A stretch of 48,431 nt of DNA from Anaerolineae bacterium (GTDB taxonomy: Bacteria > Chloroflexota > Anaerolineae > Anaerolineales > Villigracilaceae): NCBI GenBank assembly GCA_022013685.1, contig JAKLPV010000224.1, forward strand, positions 1 to 48,431, written 5' to 3'. Below, piece by piece: positions 43,701-48,431 of the stretch. A program made the translations under genes and the position numbers. The first letter of the stretch is position 1; every line of letters starts with the position of its first letter. Under the pieces are notes generated by a model. It had not been told where the DNA came from and ran no database searches. It saw only the letters and a program-made list of their open reading frames with translations.

Positions 43701-44537
43701 ACCGCCGGGGACGTGACCGCCGAAGAGCACGTCCGCATGGCGGGGGCCTTGCAGGCCTTTGTCGACAACTCGATCTCCAAGACGATCAATTTTCCCGAAG
43801 GCGCCACTGAAGCGGACGTGGCCCACTCTTACATGCTGGCCTGGGAACTGGGCGCGAAGGGTATCACCGTCTACGTGACCGGTTCGCGCGACAAGGTTGT
43901 GCTCGAAACCAAAGCCACGCTTGATAAGAAACAGGCTGCCGAGAACCCGGTTGAAATGGTTGTCAAAGTGGAACAGCCCGAGGGGCGCGTCATCTGGCAC
44001 GAGACCAAGAAGCAGCGTCCGCGCGCCCTGCGTGGACAGACTTTCAACATCGATACGCCGCTTGGCAAGGCTTTCATTACCGTCAACGAGAACGGCGGCG
44101 ACCAGCCCTTCGAAGTCTTTATCAACACATCCAAGGCCGGCTCAGATACCGCGGCCGTTTCGGAAGCCATCGGACGCCTGATCTCGTACATTCTGCGCCT
44201 GGCTTCGCCGGTCGCGCCCATCGATCGTATGCGCGAAGTTGTCACCCAACTGGCCGGCATCGGCGGCGGACGCTCGCTCGGCTTTGGCCCCAACCGCGTG
44301 CGTTCCCTGCCCGATGGCGTCGGCCAGGTCTTGGACGAATACCTGACCAACAAGAGCGAGCCGCACCTGGACTCTGGCTCGAACGGCGGCAACGGCCATC
44401 ACCCGGCTGTCTCAGGCCCGCAGCCCACCGCGCCGCACATGAAGATCGGCGACCTGTGCCCCGAATGCGGCCAGGCGGCCGTCGTCAACGAAGAAGGCTG
44501 CCGCAAGTGCTACGCCTGCGGGTTTAGTGAGTGCTAG
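40707..44537 (+). CDS. nrdJ: Adenosylcobalamin-dependent ribonucleotide reductase (class II) with intein
   Basis: The ATG at 40707 follows ribosome site TAGGAGT; the frame to 40689 would start at TTG inside that site. The precursor has 1276 residues, of which 415 (319-733) are an intein, leaving an 861-residue enzyme. It reduces ribonucleotides with adenosylcobalamin. Extein motifs include [17 protein letters not shown] (redox Cys), [13 protein letters not shown], the catalytic NP/CGE split by the intein, [17 protein letters not shown] and [14 protein letters not shown]. The C-terminus is a zinc-ribbon-like CPECGQ...CRKCYACGF tail. No cobalamin riboswitch was found in the 102-bp gap before it. 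Confidence 0.96.
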   Translation: MVANELVSHKHGLLPTPSIPADLPPIELTDNARQVLVRRYVRRGDDGKPAETVEEMFWRVAYHVAKVEQAWDGDVIERARHFYALLTSKKFFPNSPTFTGAGTPLGQLAACFVLPISDDMGRDEAGIFQSLRNAALIQQTGGGNGFSFSRLRPAGGLVKSSAGQATGPVGFLRVYDHAFGEIAQGGTRRGANMGVLRVDHPDVEEFIISKTSENAITNFNISVGITDAFMQAVKDDADWELVFPDISSPEYRAFRGTLEQAREQGIPLVIYKTVRARELFNKIVTQAHHNGEPGVLFLDAANRSNPVPHLYPLESTNPCFIGSTRIATDQGMLKIEDLANSGAELLVASDGRAPMGGIGYSGPVGGVSYRAASPAWKTRENVETYTLTTKHGHSVTATPDHKFLTKTRGYVELSSLQPGETLLLQSGRGVWSKNPRLPNLESLREKSLSMAQAGDRASGNLVQRKDFADQYSNLPENWSHELGVVLGTLLGDGWLSPTSNSPVGMVFNSGDDELLDRVHGSLRAWFGEGHLHARDSVRQLTYGRLPYEFFASLGVAASRAHEKRVPESLWQAPREAVVGFLQALFTTDGTVNVSSHKKSCSVRLASASLELLRDVQLLLLNFGIVSRIHNRRPDGMRLLPDGHGGKKEYFTHADYELLIDKVNRDEFAREIGFLNAEKQRKVLEFIGAKSRISNRESFETRVLAIEPAGAADVYDLTEPQTHSVIANGIVAHQCGEQWLGPFENCCLGSVNLAQHLGEGNSVDWQALRESVELSTRFLDDVVEANAYVPAVPQLKEAAHRARRIGLGIMGLADLMYHVGVRYGSADGQEFASVVMEFVRYHAMKTSIEMAAERGPFPAIEGSIYDPDNLKWRAPKSIVPMTQTWDRPALAWDEIAGEIKKHGIRNAAQTTVAPTGTIATVAGCEGYGCEPVFALAYIRHVNDNGKDLQLTYGSPSFEKALEDAGIEHEARQAIFESVMNHGTCQDVADVPEKIRNVFVTAGDVTAEEHVRMAGALQAFVDNSISKTINFPEGATEADVAHSYMLAWELGAKGITVYVTGSRDKVVLETKATLDKKQAAENPVEMVVKVEQPEGRVIWHETKKQRPRALRGQTFNIDTPLGKAFITVNENGGDQPFEVFINTSKAGSDTAAVSEAIGRLISYILRLASPVAPIDRMREVVTQLAGIGGGRSLGFGPNRVRSLPDGVGQVLDEYLTNKSEPHLDSGSNGGNGHHPAVSGPQPTAPHMKIGDLCPECGQAAVVNEEGCRKCYACGFSEC
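41661..42905 (+). other. Intein with LAGLIDADG endonuclease in NrdJ
   Basis: It begins with Cys1 in [10 protein letters not shown] (block A), has block [15 protein letters not shown] with the TxxH pair, and ends in block [19 protein letters not shown] then IVAHQ, followed by Cys +1. It thus ends in His-Gln rather than the usual His-Asn. Two LAGLIDADG motifs are visible ([10 protein letters not shown] and [12 protein letters not shown]), each with its Asp, so the homing endonuclease may be active. The +1 Cys belongs to NPCGE, the thiyl-radical cysteine of the reductase, so splicing is needed for activity. Confidence 0.95.
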
Positions 44538-44542
44538 GGATT

Positions 44543-44563
44543 GTTGAACGTTGAGTGTTGAAA
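44543..44563 (+). repeat. GTTGAAC heptamer direct repeats after nrdJ
   Basis: GTTGAAC GTTGAGT GTTGAAA, three contiguous 7-base units just behind the nrdJ stop. Confidence 0.8.
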
Positions 44564-44571
44564 GATGAAGA

Positions 44572-44606
44572 CTCCCGAAGTTGAAAAGGCTTCGGGAGCT
44601 TTTTGT
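44572..44606 (+). terminator. Terminator of nrdJ
   Basis: The stem CTCCCGAAG / CTTCGGGAG has a 9-base loop and is followed by CTTTTTG. Confidence 0.88.
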
Positions 44607-44632
44607 TTAAGTCTTGCCATGGTTTCATGAAA

Positions 44633-44659
44633 AAAATCCCCAAAAAGCAAGGGGATTTT
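44633..44659. terminator. Second hairpin behind nrdJ
   Basis: AAAATCCCC / GGGGATTTT with a 9-base A-rich loop. It could back up the first terminator; it also insulates the NERD gene from nrdJ transcription. The rest of the 44538-44757 gap holds the heptamer repeat and the NERD upstream region. Confidence 0.65.
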
Positions 44660-44757
44660 GGGTGAGATGGGGATTCTCTGTTTTCGATGTAAAATTAGCT
44701 TGTTGTCCATCAAAACATGGGTTGGTAATGTAGAAATAAACAACGTGGAGAAGAAAC

Positions 44758-46008
44758 ATGAATTTGGAAGAAGCCCGCAAAACTTTATGGCTAAAGAGCA
44801 ACCTGCGCCCATTAGGGGAGCTCCAAGATGAAGGTTATTTAACCAGGGAAAGGTTGGAATGGGCTGCACGTTGGGCCTATAATCCTCGCTTACAGGAAGC
44901 CGCTAAAGTACTTTTGGCTGCACAAAATTCACCCGATCTTCCACAAAAACCGGTTGACATGCCTGAACCTGGTTTTGACGTAGGAATTAGCCTTGAAAAA
45001 GCCCGTGCCATTCTTTGGCCGTTTGCTCCCTACAAAGGTCAGCCTATGGGGGGGCTTGTTGAGTCGAAACAGCTTTCGCTAAAAGATCTGGGCTATGCCA
45101 TCGAAACTGCATGGGATGAAAAAGTCCGTCTGGCGGCGATTGCCTTGTCTCTGGTGCGTTTGGAGCAAGTTGTCAAAGAACCTGCTCCCCAGGCCGGGTT
45201 AGTGGATGTAGTTTCCGGTGGGCGCAGCTATGCTGAGCGCAAGCAACTTCAGTTAACGCTACTTGAAGGCGTAATCTTGGGCATGTTTTTGGGGATACCA
45301 CTTACTGTATTTATTATTTTGTTAAGCGATAGTTCCGAACCGAATCAAAATAGCAAAACTTTTAGTGAAGTTGTTTCTACGCCAACAGGTGTTATCGCGC
45401 TTCTGGTTGTTCTTGCTTTTTTAATTTTAATGAATTGGTTGTTTACTTACATTTCTGACCAAGTCACGAAACAATTTGATAAGAAAATTGAAGAATATCG
45501 CCGTGGTGAAGCTGGTGAAGACAAAACGGTTGAGATTATCCTTCAAGCCTTGGATGGAAATTGGAAATTGTTCCGCAATCTCACCTTGCCTGGTCGGAAC
45601 AAGGCCGATTTAGATTTGGTGCTGGTTGGGCCGCCGGGAATCTGGGCGCTTGAAGTCAAAAACTTTAACGGAGAATATCGCAACGTGGGCGAAGTCTGGG
45701 AATTTCGACGCGGCAAAAGATGGAAATCTGCCTCTGTCAATCCTAGTCGACAGGCTCTGAACTGCGCTGTTCGTTTGGCTAATTTTTTAAAGGCCGATAA
45801 TCTAAATGTATTTGTCAATCCTGTTGTAGTATGGGCTAACTCTGATGGTCTTCTTCGCGTAGAAGATCCTACAGTTTCGGTCTGGTTTATTAATCGTTTA
45901 GTTGATGAGTTAGGTAATATCTGGCAAGGTGAAAGGCTATCTAAACCAGAACGAGAGAAAGTTAACGATAAACTTTCTCGGCTGTGTGCCCAACAAAAAG
46001 CTGAGTAA
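44758..46008 (+). CDS. Membrane protein with NERD nuclease-related domain and tandem N-terminal repeats
   Basis: A 416-residue protein. The N-terminus has two copies of a helical module of about 60 residues, at 1-58 (LEEARKTLWLKSNLRPLGEL) and 78-138 (LEKARAILWPFAPYKGQPMG). Two transmembrane helices follow (about 174-194 and 211-232). The C-terminal NERD domain begins GEAGEDKTVEIILQAL and has the acidic and lysine residues of a PD-(D/E)xK-like core (DLDLVLVGPPGIWALEVKNF). NERD proteins are thought to act on DNA; the membrane anchor is unusual. The ribosome site GTGGAGAAG is present. It is more AT-rich than nrdJ. Confidence 0.83.
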   Translation: MNLEEARKTLWLKSNLRPLGELQDEGYLTRERLEWAARWAYNPRLQEAAKVLLAAQNSPDLPQKPVDMPEPGFDVGISLEKARAILWPFAPYKGQPMGGLVESKQLSLKDLGYAIETAWDEKVRLAAIALSLVRLEQVVKEPAPQAGLVDVVSGGRSYAERKQLQLTLLEGVILGMFLGIPLTVFIILLSDSSEPNQNSKTFSEVVSTPTGVIALLVVLAFLILMNWLFTYISDQVTKQFDKKIEEYRRGEAGEDKTVEIILQALDGNWKLFRNLTLPGRNKADLDLVLVGPPGIWALEVKNFNGEYRNVGEVWEFRRGKRWKSASVNPSRQALNCAVRLANFLKADNLNVFVNPVVVWANSDGLLRVEDPTVSVWFINRLVDELGNIWQGERLSKPEREKVNDKLSRLCAQQKAE

Positions 46009-46012
46009 TCCT

Positions 46013-46087
46013 ATGCCCATTGTGCAGCTGGTCAGGAAGCTGGTCACGGTCAGCGTGGAGACGGTTAAGATTGTGAAAGGGCTTTGA
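46013..46087 (+). CDS. Possible 24-residue peptide behind the NERD gene
   Basis: The ATG at 46013, four bases after the NERD stop, opens 24 codons reading MPIVQLVRKLVTVSVE and then TVKIVKGL. The peptide is amphipathic and basic with valine-rich repeats. There is no ribosome site of its own, so expression would need coupling to the upstream gene. It could equally be chance. Confidence 0.3.
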   Translation: MPIVQLVRKLVTVSVETVKIVKGL

Positions 46088-46090
46088 CCC

Positions 46091-46269
46091 AGCCCCCTTC
46101 CCGGCCTTCCCCTAAATCCTGCTCTTGGATTTGGGGGAAGGGGAAATGAATTGAATCTTTGGAAACAATCGTTTGAACCCTTCCAGTCATTTCCCCTCCC
46201 CTGAATTCCGCACTTTGGAATTCGGGGGACGCGCTCCGCATGGTTTTGGCGGAGGTTGGGAGGGGGCAG
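46091..46269. repeat. Large nested palindrome before the DUF559 gene
   Basis: The outer arms are GCCCCCTTCCC and GGGAGGGGGC. Inside are two hairpins with similar loops: 46106-46140 (CTTCCCCTAAATCC / GGATTTGGGGGAAG) and 46198-46227 (CCCCTGAATTCC / GGAATTCGGGG). A pair of AAATGA / TCATTT arms lies between. The whole could fold as one cruciform of about 180 bp. Confidence 0.8.
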
Positions 46270-46284
46270 GAACAGAATGCAAAT

Positions 46285-46650
46285 ATGCCACCCCGTCAGG
46301 CCACTCCGAAATTACAACGCCGCGCCGCCGAATTGCGCCACAATACTACTCCTGCCGAGCAAAAACTCTGGTCAGCCCTGCGCGCGCACCAGATTGAAAA
46401 TGTGCATTTCAGGCGGCAACATGCCATCGGTAAATACATTGTGGATTTCTGTTCTCCGCGTCAAAAGCTGATCATCGAGCTGGATGGCGGTCAGCATTTG
46501 GAGCAGCAAGAATACGATCAAGTGCGCACCGAATTTTTGCAAGCCAAAGGTTATTGCGTATTGCGTTTCTGGAATAATGATGTACTATTCGATTTGAACG
46601 GTGTGATGAAGGTTATCCTGGAGGCGCTGGCTCCAGTCGACGAGTTTTGA
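46285..46650 (+). CDS. DUF559 (PD-(D/E)xK-like) endonuclease-domain protein
   Basis: A 121-residue protein: after a basic N-terminus it has NTTPAEQKLWSALRAHQI, HFRRQHAIGKYIVDFCSPRQ and LIIELDGGQH, then GYCVLRFWNNDVLFDLNGVM. This is the DUF559 fold, related to Vsr nucleases, with the catalytic Asp/Glu in VDF and IELDGG. Many such genes are small, isolated and mobile. I start at ATG 46285; the frame from 46240 would translate the end of the GC-rich palindrome. Confidence 0.88.
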   Translation: MPPRQATPKLQRRAAELRHNTTPAEQKLWSALRAHQIENVHFRRQHAIGKYIVDFCSPRQKLIIELDGGQHLEQQEYDQVRTEFLQAKGYCVLRFWNNDVLFDLNGVMKVILEALAPVDEF

Positions 46651-46666
46651 AAAGGTTGGATGTCCA

Positions 46667-47701
46667 ATGAAACTATTGATTGATTTTAAAAAGATGGAAT
46701 ATAAAGAACATCCAAATAACCTTGGCTATTTAACAAGGTCGATGCGTTTGCTTATTCGGAATTGGATCCAGTCAACACCGGTCAATCCGCCCTTACGCTA
46801 CCGAGGTTTTTGGGGAAAATTCAAAAGGATTTCCTACATGGACTTTGGCAAAGAAATTCGCTTTGACAAAGATTCCTTGAACACTGTTCTGGTTTCACAC
46901 GCCAACCGTTTGGTTGTATATGACATTCTGTCCGGGTTTATCTATTCTATACTCATTGTTTTCAGCGCCTTGGGGGGCGCAATCTCCTGGCTATATGTCC
47001 GGGATTCGATGTGGGGAGGTCTCCTGCTGGCGGGTTTGCTCATTATCATTGTAATTTTTTCTGCTCGAATAGCCGAGTTTCTGGTCGCCCGCCATTTTGC
47101 CGATAGCCTGGCCGCCATCTCGGGAATTTACCTGTTTATGGAACTTGAGAAGGATGTGCGCCTTAATGATCCTTACAAGAGAAGGGATTTGCTGGAACTC
47201 TGTCATTATCTGAAGAGAAACCTGGTTTTGCTGGCAAGCACCTTCAGCGGGCGCGGAGCCGAAAACGATAGGCTTTTTTATCAACGCTTCGACGCGATGA
47301 AAGCCTTTGTTCAGCAATTCGAACATGCAATTGTCGCCTCCACAGAAGACACGCTGGCGCAGTTGCGCCAGGATTTCCCGGCTTTTCTCGAAACCCTGAT
47401 CACCGGCCAATATGGGAAATTTGCTGTGGAACAGGATGCGGATGCTCCGCAAAGCACAGAAATCAGGCAGCCCAAAAGCACACTGGATAATTTACTGCGG
47501 CTGCTCGTGACCACCTTCCCCTTTGTGCTGCTGGCGGTGCTGTTCTTCCTGCCCGAAAAAGTCGTTGCCTTGGGGATAGACAGCACCGCAGTTTTATTGG
47601 TCTCTCTCGCCTGGATATTATTGGTCATCGATGCCAACCTGAAACTTGGTATTGTTGAACGCGCCACAACCCTGATGAAAACAATGAAGGAATTGCGCTG
47701 A
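46667..47701 (+). CDS. Membrane protein of unknown function
   Basis: A 344-residue protein with two adjacent helices (about 87-107 and 115-136) and two C-terminal helices (about 283-300 and 307-325). Between them is a soluble helical domain of about 145 residues that includes ELCHYLKRNLVLLASTFSGR and QQFEHAIVASTEDTLAQLRQ. I do not recognise the family. It follows the DUF559 gene by 16 bp and may be cotranscribed. Confidence 0.6.
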   Translation: MKLLIDFKKMEYKEHPNNLGYLTRSMRLLIRNWIQSTPVNPPLRYRGFWGKFKRISYMDFGKEIRFDKDSLNTVLVSHANRLVVYDILSGFIYSILIVFSALGGAISWLYVRDSMWGGLLLAGLLIIIVIFSARIAEFLVARHFADSLAAISGIYLFMELEKDVRLNDPYKRRDLLELCHYLKRNLVLLASTFSGRGAENDRLFYQRFDAMKAFVQQFEHAIVASTEDTLAQLRQDFPAFLETLITGQYGKFAVEQDADAPQSTEIRQPKSTLDNLLRLLVTTFPFVLLAVLFFLPEKVVALGIDSTAVLLVSLAWILLVIDANLKLGIVERATTLMKTMKELR

Positions 47702-47805
47702 TCTTGCCACAATGTGGGTAATTGCTTGGTGGAAGCATTGCTACGCCACTACTGTGTAATCAATCAAATGACCTTATCGTTGAATAACCTGAATGGGAGA
47801 ACCCC

Positions 47806-48234
47806 ATGAAAAGCAAACCCCTGATCGTTTTATTGGCAGCATTGCTCGTGGTGAGCGTTTCGCTTTCCTGCTCTTTGTTCCCCTTTGGCGCAATGCCGAC
47901 CCCCGAACCGGACCCGTGCTGCAAGGTTACCCCTGGCGGCCCGCTCAAATTTGAGCCTGAGAGCCTGCCTGCGGCCCAATTGGGCGGGGCCTACCAGGCC
48001 GAGATCCGCATTACGCAGAATATCACACCCGCAAGCGATATCTTCATTTCAAACGGCAGCCTGCCCGCCGGGCTGGAAATCGTCAAAGTGCAGGGCGAAG
48101 ATAGCGCAATCATCAGCGGTATTCCACACGAAACGGGAACCTTTCATTTCACGGTCACCACCAACTGCTTTTCAACCATGGTGATCGGGCAATCAGGGGA
48201 TATGGAATATTTCATCGTTGTCGAAGAAGAATGA
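47806..48234 (+). CDS. Small lipoprotein with putative Ig-like domain
   Basis: A 142-residue exported lipoprotein: lipobox VSLSC with Cys22, a short Pro-rich linker and a Cys pair (DPCCK). It then has an Ig-like domain of the type seen in surface proteins, with LGGAYQAEIRIT, GSLPAGLEIV and SGIPHETGTFHFTVTTN. It probably binds a ligand or matrix on the cell surface. The ATG follows GGGAGAA. Confidence 0.75.
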   Translation: MKSKPLIVLLAALLVVSVSLSCSLFPFGAMPTPEPDPCCKVTPGGPLKFEPESLPAAQLGGAYQAEIRITQNITPASDIFISNGSLPAGLEIVKVQGEDSAIISGIPHETGTFHFTVTTNCFSTMVIGQSGDMEYFIVVEEE

Positions 48235-48291
48235 ACGAACTCGGGTAAATCTTTTTCACAGCAGAGTCGCGGAGTTCACAGAGATTTTTGT

Positions 48292-48431
48292 AACTATTCA
48301 GCCCTCGATTGTCATTTCGACGAGCGGCAGCGAGGAGAAATCTGCACCCTGACAGCTAAGATTTCTCGCCGCTACGCGGCTCGAAATGACAAAGTATGGT
48401 GAGCGACAGCAAAAACATGGGCTGAATAGTT
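48292..48431. repeat. Compound palindromic element at the window end
   Basis: The inner palindrome 48311-48390 (GTCATTTCGACGAGCGG ... GCGGCTCGAAATGAC, with matching GAGAAATCT / AGATTTCTC arms) is enclosed by a 13-bp inverted pair, AACTATTCAGCCC at 48292-48304 and GGGCTGAATAGTT at 48419-48431. The element may continue beyond the window. Between the lipoprotein stop and it lies a CAGAGTCGCGGAGTTCACAG tract, also repeat-like. Confidence 0.75.

Overview
The window looks like a chromosomal segment of an anaerobic or facultative bacterium of the Chloroflexota, most likely class Anaerolineae. This is an inference from the gene set: a Na+-pumping methylmalonyl-CoA decarboxylase cluster, a B12-dependent ribonucleotide reductase with NrdR, a long PurL with PurS-like N-terminal domains, RIO-kinase and GH31 proteins, and lipoproteins with plain lipoboxes. 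No rRNA, tRNA or CRISPR array was seen, so the taxonomy is not proven.

Layout. 1-1230: the end of one transposase gene, then a complete IS1595-type element (218-1220) with a perfect 8-bp target duplication and its transposase in two frames over an A8 tract. 1255-3188: three AT-rich orphan genes (membrane protein, DUF4145-like protein, Roadblock/LC7 protein), two of them preceded by copies of one intergenic repeat. 3290-6376: zwf with a coupled 36-codon leader ORF, then a propeller lipoprotein. 6459-22933 is almost all on the minus strand: RIO kinase, a 20-residue peptide unit with its own promoter and tandem terminators, a two-component cluster (three histidine kinases and one response regulator), a membrane glycosyltransferase, a PAF-acetylhydrolase-like hydrolase, DUF3592, a frameshifted DUF402-like gene, a DUF4013 protein, a GH31 glycosidase related to sulfoquinovosidases, YbaK, and a formate/nitrite channel.

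23239-29095 is a plus-strand purine operon (purL-purQ-purC-GNAT-purE). 29296-32943 (minus) is mmdA-mmdD-mmdC-mmdB, which couples decarboxylation of methylmalonyl-CoA to sodium export. A large secreted nuclease, a transglutaminase-like protein, an M24 peptidase and an MFS transporter follow. nrdR-nrdJ (40155-44537) has an intein placed exactly before the catalytic NPCGE cysteine. The last 4 kb hold a NERD-domain membrane protein, a DUF559 protein, an unknown membrane protein and a lipoprotein.

The most striking feature is repeat invasion of coding DNA. Seven-base-period tandem or inverted repeats (units such as GTTGAAC, GGTAATT, CTGACAC) and longer palindromic repeats lie between genes and also in frame inside purL and purQ, where they appear as extra peptide segments. 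The last such segment in purL is followed 17 bp later by an in-frame TAA that cuts off the conserved C-terminus. Other points of note are the 20-residue peptide unit ahead of the RIO kinase, a substituted sulfonate-binding position in the GH31 enzyme, and a nonstandard Gln terminus on the NrdJ intein.
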